DNA of 64,000 bases from Pseudonocardia sp. (GCF_029263155.1 NZ_JAJCYB010000120.1:117125-181124), one strand, 5' to 3'. Counted from the first letter of the stretch, positions 42,582-51,577 are shown. Notes: generated from the sequence alone by a model not told the origin. Numbers and translations are program-made.

Positions 42582-43955
42582 ATGACCACCTTCTCCACCC
42601 CCGACCTGATCGAGGACCTCGCGCCGCTGGTGGCGGGGCCGGTACTGACCGGCGACGACCCGCGGACCGCGGACGAGGTCGCGGCCTTCAACACGACGCA
42701 CACGCCGCGCCCCGCGGTCGTGGTCGGCGCGACCTGCGCCGCCGACGTCGCCGCCGCGGTGCGCTGGGCGGCCGCGCGTGGCCGCGCCGTGGCGGTGCAG
42801 TCCACGGGCCACGGTCTGCTCTCCGACCTGGCCGACACCGTCCTCGTCACCACGGGCCGGATGTCCACCGTCGCCGTCGACCCGGTGGCCCGCACCGCCC
42901 GGGTCGGCGCCGGCGTCCGCTGGGCCCAGGTGATCGAGGCCGCCGCGCCGTTCGGCCTGGCGCCGCTGAACGGCTCGTCGAGCCGGGTCGGCGTCATCGG
43001 CTACCCGCTCGGCGGCGGTCTGGGCCCGATGGCGCGTCGGTACGGCTTCGCCGCCGACCACGTCCGCCGCGCCGAGCTCGTGAGCGCCGGGGGCGAGATC
43101 CTGTCGGTCGACGCGGCCACCGATCCCGAGCTGTTCTGGGCGCTGCGCGGCGGGAAGGGCAACTTCGGGATCGTCACCGAGCTGGAGTTCGACCTGGTGC
43201 CGGTCACGAGCCTGTACGGCGGCGGCATCTTCTTCCCCGGTGCCGCGGCGGCCGACGTGCTGCACACCTACCGCACCTGGGTGCAGTCGCTGCCCGAGGA
43301 GACGACGACCTCGATCGCACTGCTGCGGATGCCGCCGTTGCCCGAGCTGCCCGAACCGCTGCGCGGGCAGTTCGTGGTGCACCTGCGCTACGCGCACCTC
43401 GGATCTCCGCAGGAAGGGGCCGCGCTGCTCGCCCCGATGCGCGCCGCGGCACCCACCGTCATGGACCTGGTCGCCGAGATGCCCTATGCGGCGGTCGACT
43501 CCATCCACATGGACCCCACCGACCCGATGCCGGCGTGGGAACGGGGTGCCACGCTGCGCGCGCTGCCGGCCGAGGCCGTGGACGAGCTGCTCGCCGTCGC
43601 GGGGCCGGACGTGGACGTGCCACTGGTCATGGTCGAGGTGCGGCACCTGGGCGGGGCGGCCGCTCGCCCGGCGCGGGTGCCCAACGCGGTGGCCGGGCGC
43701 GACGCGGCGTTCACGCTGCTCGCGTTGGGCCCGATGGCCGGGCCGCTCGCTGAGACGATGCCCGCGATCACGCAGTCCCTGGTAGACCGGATGGCCCCGT
43801 GGGCGGGCGGCGCGCTGCTGAACTTCCTCGGTGCGGCCGGCCCCGACCGCGTGCTCGGGCTGTGGGACGACGCCGACCGCGCCCGGCTGCTCGCCGTCAA
43901 GCACCGGCTCGACCCCACCACCATGTTCTCCTGCGGGCACGCCCTGGTCCGGTGA
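42582..43955 (+). CDS. FAD-linked oxidoreductase, BBE/VAO type
   Basis: 457 residues from ATG 42582. AVAVQSTGHGLLSDLADTVLVTTGRMSTV contains the His that usually links FAD at the 8-alpha position. GVIGYPLGGGLGPMARRYGFAADHVRRAELVSAGGEILSVDAATDPELFWALRGGKGNFGIVTELEFDLVPV completes the FAD-binding domain. The Cys of the second covalent link in berberine-bridge enzymes is replaced by Ser (GSSSRVGVIG), so single-point attachment is expected. The C-terminal BBE motif reads DPTTMFSCGHALVR. The natural substrate is unknown; regulation by the adjacent BTAD protein is likely. Confidence 0.9.
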   Translation: MTTFSTPDLIEDLAPLVAGPVLTGDDPRTADEVAAFNTTHTPRPAVVVGATCAADVAAAVRWAAARGRAVAVQSTGHGLLSDLADTVLVTTGRMSTVAVDPVARTARVGAGVRWAQVIEAAAPFGLAPLNGSSSRVGVIGYPLGGGLGPMARRYGFAADHVRRAELVSAGGEILSVDAATDPELFWALRGGKGNFGIVTELEFDLVPVTSLYGGGIFFPGAAAADVLHTYRTWVQSLPEETTTSIALLRMPPLPELPEPLRGQFVVHLRYAHLGSPQEGAALLAPMRAAAPTVMDLVAEMPYAAVDSIHMDPTDPMPAWERGATLRALPAEAVDELLAVAGPDVDVPLVMVEVRHLGGAAARPARVPNAVAGRDAAFTLLALGPMAGPLAETMPAITQSLVDRMAPWAGGALLNFLGAAGPDRVLGLWDDADRARLLAVKHRLDPTTMFSCGHALVR

Positions 43956-43975
43956 CCGGGAGGTGACACCGAGTT

Positions 43976-44542
43976 GTGATGCGGTCACGGGAGCACGGGC
44001 GGCGTCTCGTGCGTTACTTGTACATGCCGTTCGTGCTCCTGTACCTCGTGGTCGAGATCGTCGCGCTCGTCGCGCTCGGCTCGGTGATCGGACTCGGCTG
44101 GACGCTCGTGGTCCTGCTGGCCGGGTCCCTGCTCGGGCTGTGGCTCGCCCGCCGGGAGGGGGTGCGCGCCGCCCAGGCCATCGCCGAGGCGATGAACAGC
44201 AGGCGGGTGGCGACGGCCGAAGTCACCGACGGCCTGCTGGTGGCCGCAGGCGGGGTGCTGCTGTTCGTCCCCGGCCTGGTCACCGACCTCGCCGGGCTGC
44301 TGCTGGTGCTGCCGCCCACGCGGTCGCTGGTGCGCAGGCGGCTGGTGGGCGCGGCGGAGCGCCGGGCTCCGGGCCTGCGCACCGCCCGCATCCGGGCCGA
44401 CGGCCCGATCGTCGACGGCACCGTGGTCGACGGGCCGGACGTCCGACCCGACACGGGACGGCCGGACACCGGGCGACCGGACCGGTCCCCACCGGTCATC
44501 GAGGGGTCGATCGTCGACCCGCCCGACCGGAAGGCCGGCTGA
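43976..44542 (+). CDS. FxsA-family membrane protein
   Basis: 188 residues from GTG 43976, spaced 9 bases after GGAGGTG; ATG 43979 is the next codon. YLYMPFVLLYLVVEIVALVALGSVIGLGWTLVVLLAGSLLGLWLARREG covers two membrane segments, and DGLLVAAGGVLLFVPGLVTDLAGLLLVLPPTRSLVRRRLVG a third and fourth, the FxsA pattern. A Pro/Asp/Arg-rich tail follows. FxsA was named for phage exclusion suppression in E. coli; its normal cellular role is unclear. Confidence 0.87.
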   Translation: MMRSREHGRRLVRYLYMPFVLLYLVVEIVALVALGSVIGLGWTLVVLLAGSLLGLWLARREGVRAAQAIAEAMNSRRVATAEVTDGLLVAAGGVLLFVPGLVTDLAGLLLVLPPTRSLVRRRLVGAAERRAPGLRTARIRADGPIVDGTVVDGPDVRPDTGRPDTGRPDRSPPVIEGSIVDPPDRKAG

Positions 44543-44549
44543 GCGGGCG

Positions 44550-45020
44550 TTACGACACCCGCCCGCTCCACACCGGCTCCACACCGGCCCACTCGGCGGC
44601 CCACCGGTCGTGTTCCCACTCCTCCAGCCGGCGGCGCCCCACGGTGCCGGCGGCTGCGGTCAGCGTCCAGCCGACGAGCAGCGTGCCGAGGGCCGCGAGC
44701 GGACCCTCGTTCCCGCCACGGGTCGCCGGTCGACCGATCTCGCCCGGCGCTGCACCGCGGCCCCGCGGCGGGTCATCCAGCCCGGCCGTACGTGATGCGG
44801 GCCGGGACTCGTCCCGCACGACGGCCTGCTGCGTCCCGACCGGTGCGGGCCGCAGGCCGGCGCGGTCGTCGACCCGGTCCTGCACGGCGCCGCCGACCGC
44901 GGCCGCGGCCAGTACGACGAGGCAGGCGAGGCCGATCTGGGCCGCGACGAGCGCGCGACGGGCGTGCGCGGTGGGTCGGCGCAGCGGTGCGGCCGCGGGT
45001 GGTACGTCCACATCCAGCAT
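44550..45020 (-). CDS. Membrane protein of the Rv1733c family
   Basis: 156 residues with two membrane segments: ALVAAQIGLACLVVLAAAAVGGAV (about 23-46) and GPLAALGTLLVGWTLTAAAGTVGRRR (about 106-130). A basic/acidic external stretch lies between, and EEWEHDRWAAEWAGVEPVWSGRVS at the end, the typical tail of Rv1733c-like proteins. Function is unknown; the mycobacterial relative is a dormancy-regulon antigen. It is convergent with the FxsA-like gene. Confidence 0.82.
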   Translation of the reverse strand: MLDVDVPPAAAPLRRPTAHARRALVAAQIGLACLVVLAAAAVGGAVQDRVDDRAGLRPAPVGTQQAVVRDESRPASRTAGLDDPPRGRGAAPGEIGRPATRGGNEGPLAALGTLLVGWTLTAAAGTVGRRRLEEWEHDRWAAEWAGVEPVWSGRVS

Positions 45021-45041
45021 GTCGCGCGCGACCCGATGGCG

Positions 45042-45653
45042 TTACGTGAGCCGCCACGCAGTGGTGCAGCGGACGGTCACGCGCACCGGCTCGGGCTCCA
45101 GCCCCAGATCGCGGACGTCCGGGGGCCGGTTCGAGTCGTCGGCAGCCGTGCGGGCGAACATCGCCGGGTGGTGCTCGGGGACGCCGGTCTCCGACAGCCG
45201 CAGCAGCGGCCCGAGCGTGCGGCCCAGGGCCGCGGCGTAGCCCTCGGCACGGTCGCGGGCATCGGTCACCGCGCGGCGCTGGGCCTCCCGGCGGGCGCCG
45301 GCGGGATCGGCGAGTGTCCAGCGCGGCCCGGTGAGCGCCGTGGGCTCGGCCGCGATCAGCGCGGACAGGATCTCCTCGAGCGCGCCGACGTCGGTGAGCA
45401 GCAGGCCGATGTCCTCGCCCGCCCGGCAGCCGACCACCCGCTCCCGGCGCCATTCGTTGTGCACCCACAGCCTGCGGTGGCGGATCGTGAGCCGGTCGGT
45501 GTCGAGGGCGGTCGCCGCGGCCGCCACCCGCTCGCCGAGCGCGGCCACGGCGCCCGCGCGGGTGCGACCAGTGGCCGTGAAGCCCACGTCGAGTTCGGCG
45601 CGGTCGCCGGGTCGTTCGTGCCAACCGTTGCCCTCGGTCACGATCTCGGTCAT
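45042..45653 (-). CDS. SIMPL (DUF541) domain protein
   Basis: 203 residues from ATG 45653. ITVEGNG-like opening (MTEIVTEGNGWHERPGDRAELDVGFTATGRTRAGAVAALGERVAAAATAL) and DTDRLTIRHRRLWVHNEW match the SIMPL fold. A helical ARREAQRRAVTDARDRAEGYAAALGRTLGPLLRLSETGV segment follows. No signal peptide is visible, so it appears cytoplasmic, unlike some family members. Function is unknown. Confidence 0.84.
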   Translation of the reverse strand: MTEIVTEGNGWHERPGDRAELDVGFTATGRTRAGAVAALGERVAAAATALDTDRLTIRHRRLWVHNEWRRERVVGCRAGEDIGLLLTDVGALEEILSALIAAEPTALTGPRWTLADPAGARREAQRRAVTDARDRAEGYAAALGRTLGPLLRLSETGVPEHHPAMFARTAADDSNRPPDVRDLGLEPEPVRVTVRCTTAWRLT

Positions 45654-45718
45654 GGCGCCAGCCAACCAGGTCGCGGCCCCCGGCGGTGGCGGCCGTGCCG
45701 ACCGGGTAGAACTCGGCC

Positions 45719-46555
45719 GTGCCCGGTCCCCTCCAGCGCCTGCGTCGGCTGGTCCGGCGGGGCCCCTCCGACTCCCCGGGCCGGGTCGTCGACGCGCTCG
45801 GCAGGGTCGGACTCGTCGGGTACGGGCTGGTGCACCTGATGGTGGCCTGGCTGGCGTTGCAGCTCGCGCTCCGGATGCCCGACGCGCCCGCGGACGCGGC
45901 GGGCGCGGTCGGCGCGATCTCGCGCCTGCCCGGTGGGTTCGCCGCGCTGGCGGTCGGTGCGGCCGGGCTCACGGCCTTCGCGCTCTGGCAGCTCGCCGCC
46001 GCCGCCGTCGGCTTCCGGTGGGTGCACGGTGGTGAGCGCGTCCGCAAGCGGTTCGGCGCCGTCGCCAAGTCGATCGCGACCGGCGGGCTCGCCGTGATCA
46101 CCGTCGACTACCTGCTCGGCCCGGCCCGGCCCGGTGGCGACAGCGCCGCCCGCAGCCTCGCCGCGGCGCTGCTCGAGCAGCAGGCCGGTCGGTGGCTGCT
46201 CGGCGGTGCAGCCGTGACGATCATGGTGCTGGCGGTGATGATGACCTACACCGGTGTCCGGCGGACGTTCCTCGGCGACCTCGACCTCGACGCCGTACCG
46301 GCCGCAGGCCGTGCGGTCATCGCCGGGCTGGGTGTGGCCGGGCACCTGTCACGAGCCCTGGTGCTGGCCGTGGTCGGGGTGCTCACCGGTGTCGCGGCAC
46401 TGACCGGGGACCCGGCGCGGGCCGGTGGTCTCGATGCGGCACTGCGGGCGCTGGGGTCGGCAGCACCGGGCTCAGCGGTTCTCACGCTGGTGGCCGCCGG
46501 GATCGGCGCGTTCGGGCTGTTCTGCCTGGCCGACGCGGCCACTCGGCGCGCGTAG
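45719..46555 (+). CDS. DUF1206 membrane protein
   Basis: 278 residues with six hydrophobic segments arranged as three repeats of a helical pair, each introduced by a Gly-rich GRVGLVGYGLVHLMVAWLALQLAL-like motif (also FGAVAKSIATGGLAVITVDYLLG and AGLGVAGHLSRALVLAVVGVLTGVAALTG). This is the DUF1206 arrangement. Function is unknown. The start at 45719 is GTG, 65 bases from the divergent SIMPL gene. Confidence 0.88.
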   Translation: MPGPLQRLRRLVRRGPSDSPGRVVDALGRVGLVGYGLVHLMVAWLALQLALRMPDAPADAAGAVGAISRLPGGFAALAVGAAGLTAFALWQLAAAAVGFRWVHGGERVRKRFGAVAKSIATGGLAVITVDYLLGPARPGGDSAARSLAAALLEQQAGRWLLGGAAVTIMVLAVMMTYTGVRRTFLGDLDLDAVPAAGRAVIAGLGVAGHLSRALVLAVVGVLTGVAALTGDPARAGGLDAALRALGSAAPGSAVLTLVAAGIGAFGLFCLADAATRRA

Positions 46556-46559
46556 CGTT

Positions 46560-46645
46560 CTCTACGCATCTCTACCGCAGCAGACATAGACGGCGATAGA
46601 GCCCGATCGACGACACGCCATCGCGTTCGCTAGCGATGTCTACGG
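46560..46645. promoter_or_regulatory. Cluster of short repeats upstream of the AAA ATPase gene
   Basis: CTCTACGC (46560) and CTCTACCGC (46570) are direct repeats 10 bp apart. CTCTACCGC also pairs in 8 of 9 positions with GCGATAGAG (46593-46601). TCGCTAGCGA (46627-46636) is a perfect 10-bp palindrome, and TCTACGG recurs at 46639. The cluster ends about 32 bases before the start, as expected for operators. Confidence 0.5.
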
Positions 46646-46677
46646 TTCGGTGAAGAAACCCGGATACTGTCCGATCC

Positions 46678-47868
46678 GTGGATCCCGTGCGCAACCCGTT
46701 CGCCCCCGGGGCAGGCCAGCGACCGCCCGAGCTCGCCGGACGCGACCGCGAGGTCGACGCGTTCGAGATCGTGCTGGAACGCGTCGCCCGCGGTCGACCC
46801 GAGCGCAGCCTGGTGCTCACCGGGCTGCGTGGGGTCGGGAAGACGGTGTTGCTGGGCGAGCTGCGCTCGATGGCGGTCCGCGCCGGCTGGGGGGCGGGCA
46901 AGATCGAGGCCCGGCCCGAGGCCGACCTGCGCCGTCCCCTGTCCGCGGCCCTGCACCGCGCCATCCGCGATCTCGCCGTGCGTCACCCCGACGGCGAGCG
47001 GGTCGCCGAGGTGCTCGGCGTGCTCAAGGCCTTCGCGCTGCGTTCTGCCCCCGAGGGCGCGAAGCTGCGCGAGCGCTGGCAGCCCGGCATCGACGTGCCC
47101 GTCCGCACCGGGAAGGCCGACTCCGGGGACATCGAGATCGACCTCGTGGAGCTGTTCACCGAGGTCGCCACGCTCGCCGCGGACCTGGAGACGGGCGTGG
47201 CGCTGCTGATCGACGAGATGCAGGACCTCAGCCCCGACGACGTGTCGGCCCTGTGCGCCGCCTGCCACGAGCTGTCGCAGTCGCGCGCCCCGCTCGTCGT
47301 CGTCGGGGCGGGGCTGCCGCACCTGCCCGCGGTGCTCTCGGCATCCAAGTCCTACTCCGAGAGGCTGTTCCGCTACACCCGCATCGGTCAGCTCGACCGC
47401 GCCGATGCCGACTTCGCGCTGCTCGCCCCGGCCGAGCGCGAGAACGCCTCCTTCGACCCCGACGCGCTCGACGAGCTCTACGAGCGCTCGGGCGGCTACC
47501 CCTACTTCGTACAGGCCTACGGCAAGGCCGCATGGGACGCCGCGCCGCGCGACCCCATCTCCGCCGCGGACGTGAAGATGGCCGCTCCGGACGCCGAGGC
47601 GGAGCTCGCGGTCGGGTTCTTCGGGTCTCGCTTCGAGCGCGCCACTCCGGCGGAGCGCGAGTACCTGCGGGCGATGGCCGAGCTCGCCGAGGGCCGTGAC
47701 GAACCGGTGGGCACCTCGGGCATCGCCGAACACCTGCAGCGACGCGCCTCGTCGCTCTCGCCTGCCCGCGACAGCCTGCTCAAGAAGGGACTGGTGTTCT
47801 CCGCCCAGCGCGGCCAGATCGCCTTCACCGTGCCCCACTTCGGCCGCTACCTGCTGGCGCAGGCGTGA
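46678..47868 (+). CDS. AAA ATPase of the STAND-like/archaeal ATPase type
   Basis: 396 residues. ELAGRDREVDAFEIVLERVARGRPERSLVLTGLRGVGKTVLLGELRS gives an Orc1/MalT-like N-terminus with Walker A GLRGVGKT near residue 51. GVALLIDEMQDLSPDDV is Walker B near 180, and PLVVVGAGLPHLPAVLS is sensor 1-like. YFVQAYGKAAWDAA follows, and the C-terminus SGIAEHLQRRASSLSPARDSLLKKGLVFSAQRGQIAFTVPHFGRYLL is a winged helix. This architecture is common in actinobacterial ATPases of unknown job. It is monocistronic: upstream operator-like repeats and a strong terminator downstream. Confidence 0.86.
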   Translation: MDPVRNPFAPGAGQRPPELAGRDREVDAFEIVLERVARGRPERSLVLTGLRGVGKTVLLGELRSMAVRAGWGAGKIEARPEADLRRPLSAALHRAIRDLAVRHPDGERVAEVLGVLKAFALRSAPEGAKLRERWQPGIDVPVRTGKADSGDIEIDLVELFTEVATLAADLETGVALLIDEMQDLSPDDVSALCAACHELSQSRAPLVVVGAGLPHLPAVLSASKSYSERLFRYTRIGQLDRADADFALLAPAERENASFDPDALDELYERSGGYPYFVQAYGKAAWDAAPRDPISAADVKMAAPDAEAELAVGFFGSRFERATPAEREYLRAMAELAEGRDEPVGTSGIAEHLQRRASSLSPARDSLLKKGLVFSAQRGQIAFTVPHFGRYLLAQA

Positions 47869-47952
47869 GCCCGTTCGCCCGAACGAGTGAAAACATGGTC
47901 TCGGGTGGCGGCGGGCTAACGGATCGGGTCCCGGGACCGAATTCCAGTACAG

Positions 47953-47999
47953 CCTCGCGGTGCTGTCGGACCCCCGACCTGACAGCACCGCGAGGTTTT
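47953..47999 (+). terminator. Textbook intrinsic terminator
   Basis: CCTCGCGGTGCTGTC (47953-47967) pairs perfectly with GACAGCACCGCGAGG (47981-47995), followed by TTTT. It ends the AAA ATPase transcript 85 bases after the stop codon and isolates the GroES-like gene that starts at 48053. Confidence 0.92.
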
Positions 48000-48052
48000 C
48001 CTCGTCCCGGGCCCGCGCAGCGCGTCATGGCACGGGCCGTAGCATCACGCCG

Positions 48053-48373
48053 GTGCTGGACCCCAAGCTCGAGATCCAGATGCTGCACGACCGTGTGATG
48101 GTGCGGGACGCAGAGGACACGGGCGAGCGTCGCAGCAGCGCCGGGATCGTCATCCCGGCAACCGCGACGGTCGCCAGACGTCTGGTCTGGGGAGAGGTGT
48201 TCGGCATCGGGAACCACGTCCGCACGGTGAAGGTGGGGGATCGCGTGCTGTTCGCCAGAGACGACCAGTACGAGGTGGAGGTCCAGGGCACGACCTACCT
48301 CGTGCTGCGGGAACGGGAACTGCACGCCGTCGCGACCGAGCGGACGGAACACGGAACCGGTCTGTACCTGTAG
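48053..48373 (+). CDS. Solo GroES-like co-chaperonin
   Basis: 106 residues from GTG 48053. LEIQMLHDRVMVRDAEDTGERRSSAGIVIPATATVARRLVWGEVFGIGN covers the first beta strands and a mobile-loop-like segment (GERRSSAGIVIP). VKVGDRVLFARDDQYEVEVQGTTYLVLRERELHAV is the GroES core. No groEL lies beside it, so it is likely a second, divergent Cpn10. Upstream in-frame codons would give a poorly conserved extension and cross the terminator. Confidence 0.85.
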   Translation: MLDPKLEIQMLHDRVMVRDAEDTGERRSSAGIVIPATATVARRLVWGEVFGIGNHVRTVKVGDRVLFARDDQYEVEVQGTTYLVLRERELHAVATERTEHGTGLYL

Positions 48374-48435
48374 GCCACTCATGTTCGAGGCCGCGACCTG
48401 GCGGCGACGACCGGAGCCAGTGGGGGCCCGGTCAC

Positions 48436-51021
48436 ATGTTTGAGGGGAAGTCGGACTTCATGCCCGAGCGGCAGTCCTCGCCCGGCGAGGTGACGGCACG
48501 TCCGGAGACGGACGGTTCCACGAACGGCGGCGCCGGCCGTCCCGACGGTGGTTCGGCCGCCAACGGCAGCGCGGTCGGCGGTTCTCCGCCCGCCCGCCCC
48601 GAGCCCGCACCCGACCCGGTGGCGGAGCAGGTCGCCGAGCAGGTGGCGGCCGAGCCGTCGGCCGCCGAGCCCGCCGCGGCCGAGCCCCGGGACGAGGCGC
48701 CCTCCGGCGACGAGCCCGCGATGACCGCCGATCGCGCCGTCGCCATCGCCGAGGACGGTCCCGCGGCCGAGCCGTCGGGCGCGGCAGCCGATCCCGGCAC
48801 GCCGACGTTGGGTGCTGCCGACCTGCCCGAGCCGCCCCCCGCCGACCGGCCTGCCGCGTCCCCTCGCCCGCGCCCGCGTCCGGCCCCCGCGGGGGAGAAG
48901 CCCGCAGCCGAGGGCCCGGCGCGCACCCCGGTGGCCACGCCGTCCGCGGAGAGCCCGACCCGCCCGACCCCCCACCCCGGACCCACCGACCCGACCGCGG
49001 AGCCGCCCGCCGCGGAGAGCCCGACGGTCGCGGTCCCGGTCCCGCCGACCCCCACCGCGGGGCCCCAGCCCGGGCCCGCGTCGCCCCAGCCGCCATCGCC
49101 CCAGCCGGTGTCGCCCCAGCCGGTGTCGTCCCAGCCGGTGTCGTCCCCGCCGGCCTCACCGTCGCCCGCCGCCCCTCCGTGGCAGCGCTCCGTCGACGCC
49201 GAGACGACCCAGGTCATGGCGCTCGGAGCCACATCCGTGCAGGCGGGCTCCGGCGCACCGGCAGGCGAGCCGCCGACCGAGCGCATCCCGCTCTCGGCCG
49301 TCGCCCCGCCGCCCACCCCGCCGGACGGCTCGGAGACGGTGTCGACCGACCGACCGCGGCGGCGCCTTCCGCTGCTCGTCGGGGCGGCCGTGGTCGCGCT
49401 GCTCGCGCTGCTCTACGTCGGTGACCTGCTGCTCAGCTCCGGCTCGGTCCCGCGCGGTGTCACGGTCGCCGGCGTCCCGGTCGGCGGCCTCAACCTCGTC
49501 GACGCCGAGCAGGAGCTGCGTGCCGCGATCGAGCCGCGCTCCACACGGCCCGTCGAAGTCACCGTCGGCGAGGTGAGCACTCAGATCGACCCGACCACCG
49601 CGGGCCTGGCCGTCGACTGGGCGGGCACGCTGGCCCGGGCGGGCGAGCAGCCCCTCAACCCGATCACCCGGATCACCTCGCTGTTCACCCAGCGCGAGAT
49701 CGGGGTGGCCACCACGGTCGACCGGGAGGCCCTCGGGCCCGCTATCGCCGAGCTGGGCCCGATCGTCGACCGGCTCCCGGCCGAGGGCACGGTCCGCTTC
49801 GAGGGCACCACGCCGGTCCCCGTCGACCCGGTGCCCGGCCAGCAGCTCGACCAGCAGGCCGCCATCGGCGTGCTGGAGCGGGAATGGGCGTCCGGGGTGC
49901 CGGTCGCGCTCCCGCTGACCCCGCTGCCGCCGCTGACCACCGCCGCCGACGTGGCCGCCGCCATCGACGAGGTCGCGGTCCCGGCCGTGTCGGCCCCCAT
50001 CACCGTGATCGGGGAGGGCGACGCCCGCGGGACGCTGGAGCCCGCGACCATCGCCGAGGCGCTCACGTTCGAGCCCGGCGACGACGGCGGGCTCACGCCC
50101 GTGCTGAACCCGACCGTGATCACCGACGCCCTCACCGACCAGTTGGCGGGTTCGGAGAGCGAGCCGGTCGACGCCCGGCTGGACTTCTCGACCTCCCCGC
50201 CGTCGGTCGTGCCCTCGCAGGACGGGCGCGGCGTCGACTACGAGGCCACGCTCACCGACCTGCTGACCGTCCTCACCGGCACCGGGCCGCGCGAGATCAC
50301 GGCGGTCTACGCCGACCAGCCCGCCGAGCTGACCAGCGCCGACCTGGAGAGCCTCGGCCAGGCCTCGGTGATCGGCGAGTTCACCACCGGCGGGTTCGCC
50401 CGCGACTCCGGCCAGAACATCCGGCGCGCGGCCGAGCTGATCAACGGCATCGTGGTGGAGCCGGGCGAGACGTTCTCCCTCGACGCCGCCACCGGCCCCC
50501 GCACGGCCGCCAACGGCTACATCGAGGCCGGCGTCATCGACGACGGCCGCCCGGGCCGGGGCATCGCAGGCGGCGTGTCCCAGGTGTCCACCACGCTGTA
50601 CAACGCGGCCTACTTCGCCGGCATGACCGACATCGAGCACCGGGCCCACAGCTTCTACATCAGCCGCTACCCGGCCGGTCGCGAGGCCACGATCGCCACC
50701 GGGGCCATCGACAACCGGTTCCGCAACGACAACCCCACCGCGGTGCTCATCCAGACCGAGTGGACGCCGTCGTCGGTCACCGTGCGGCTGCTGGGCACCC
50801 GGCGCTTCGAGGTGACCGGGGCCTTCGGACCGCGGACCAACCCGACCAGCCCCAACACCGTGACCATCCCGCCCGGTGAGCCCTGCAGCCCCAGCCAGGG
50901 CTCGGGCGGGTTCACGATCACCGACACCCGCACGCTGCGTGACGTCAACACCGGTGAGGTGCGCACCGAGACGGAGACGACGCGCTACAACCCATCACCG
51001 ATCGTCGTCTGCGAGGGGTAA
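48436..51021 (+). CDS. Large VanW-family surface protein with peptidoglycan-binding domain
   Basis: 861 residues. An Ala/Pro/Ser-rich disordered cytoplasmic region (1-300) includes a 15-bp tandem repeat coding QPVS-type units near 49085-49150. RRRLPLLVGAAVVALLALLYVGDLLL (about 305-330) is the membrane anchor. A PG_binding_4/YoaR-type region follows (about 340-620, with VTVAGVPVGGLNLVDAEQEL and ARLDFSTSPPSVVPSQDGRGVDY). The VanW domain (about 645-780) has EFTTGGFARDSGQNIRRAAELINGIVVEPGETFSLDAATGPRTAANGYIEAG and GGVSQVSTTLYNAAYFAGM. Relatives sit near vancomycin resistance genes but their activity is unknown. ATG 48436 or 48460. Confidence 0.88.
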   Translation: MFEGKSDFMPERQSSPGEVTARPETDGSTNGGAGRPDGGSAANGSAVGGSPPARPEPAPDPVAEQVAEQVAAEPSAAEPAAAEPRDEAPSGDEPAMTADRAVAIAEDGPAAEPSGAAADPGTPTLGAADLPEPPPADRPAASPRPRPRPAPAGEKPAAEGPARTPVATPSAESPTRPTPHPGPTDPTAEPPAAESPTVAVPVPPTPTAGPQPGPASPQPPSPQPVSPQPVSSQPVSSPPASPSPAAPPWQRSVDAETTQVMALGATSVQAGSGAPAGEPPTERIPLSAVAPPPTPPDGSETVSTDRPRRRLPLLVGAAVVALLALLYVGDLLLSSGSVPRGVTVAGVPVGGLNLVDAEQELRAAIEPRSTRPVEVTVGEVSTQIDPTTAGLAVDWAGTLARAGEQPLNPITRITSLFTQREIGVATTVDREALGPAIAELGPIVDRLPAEGTVRFEGTTPVPVDPVPGQQLDQQAAIGVLEREWASGVPVALPLTPLPPLTTAADVAAAIDEVAVPAVSAPITVIGEGDARGTLEPATIAEALTFEPGDDGGLTPVLNPTVITDALTDQLAGSESEPVDARLDFSTSPPSVVPSQDGRGVDYEATLTDLLTVLTGTGPREITAVYADQPAELTSADLESLGQASVIGEFTTGGFARDSGQNIRRAAELINGIVVEPGETFSLDAATGPRTAANGYIEAGVIDDGRPGRGIAGGVSQVSTTLYNAAYFAGMTDIEHRAHSFYISRYPAGREATIATGAIDNRFRNDNPTAVLIQTEWTPSSVTVRLLGTRRFEVTGAFGPRTNPTSPNTVTIPPGEPCSPSQGSGGFTITDTRTLRDVNTGEVRTETETTRYNPSPIVVCEG

Positions 51022-51100
51022 TCCGCTCGGGGTCTTCCGTGATGGCGGCCACACTTCGTACCCTCGGAGGCCACTGTCGTCGACGGATCGGGGGACGGCC

Positions 51101-51529
51101 ATGCGTATCTCGGACGTACTGCGGAACAAGGGCTCGGACGTGGTGACCATGGGCCCGACCGCCTCCGTGACGGACCTGATCGGCGCGCTCGCCGAGCGGA
51201 ACGTGGGTGCGCTGCCCGTCGTCGACGGGGGTGGGCAGCTGGTCGGGATCGTGTCCGAGCGCGACGTGGTACGCCGCCTGCACGCCGGCGGCGCGGCGGT
51301 GCTCACCGCGACCGTCGCCGACATCATGACCACCGACGTGGTCACCTGCCGGCCCACCGACGACGCGGCCGATCTCGCCGGAGTCATGACCCAACGCCGG
51401 TTCCGCCACCTGCCGGTGGTGGTCGACGGCACCCTCGCCGGGATCGTCAGCATCGGAGACCTGGTGAAGGCCCGCATCGACATGCTGGAGAGCGAGCGCG
51501 AGCAGCTGCAGAGCTACATCGCGGGCTAG
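51101..51529 (+). CDS. Protein of two CBS domains
   Basis: 142 residues. Domain 1: VTMGPTASVTDLIGALAERNVGALPVVDGGGQLVGIVSERDVVRRLHAGG. Domain 2: IMTTDVVTCRPTDDAADLAGVMTQRRFRHLPVVVDGTLAGIVSIGDLVKARIDMLESEREQLQSYIAG. CBS pairs bind adenine nucleotides or NADH and act as energy sensors. It stands alone, transcribed like the VanW gene but 79 bases after it, and is convergent with the acyl-CoA dehydrogenase gene. Confidence 0.93.
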   Translation: MRISDVLRNKGSDVVTMGPTASVTDLIGALAERNVGALPVVDGGGQLVGIVSERDVVRRLHAGGAAVLTATVADIMTTDVVTCRPTDDAADLAGVMTQRRFRHLPVVVDGTLAGIVSIGDLVKARIDMLESEREQLQSYIAG

Positions 51530-51577
51530 CGCCCGTGGGAGCGTCGCGGTGCCGGAGCACCGCCACGAACCCACGGG

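Noticed and set aside
49085..49150. Tandem repeat in the VanW gene as a separate element
   Set aside because: It is an in-frame 15-bp repeat within the disordered Pro-rich segment, common for such regions by slippage.
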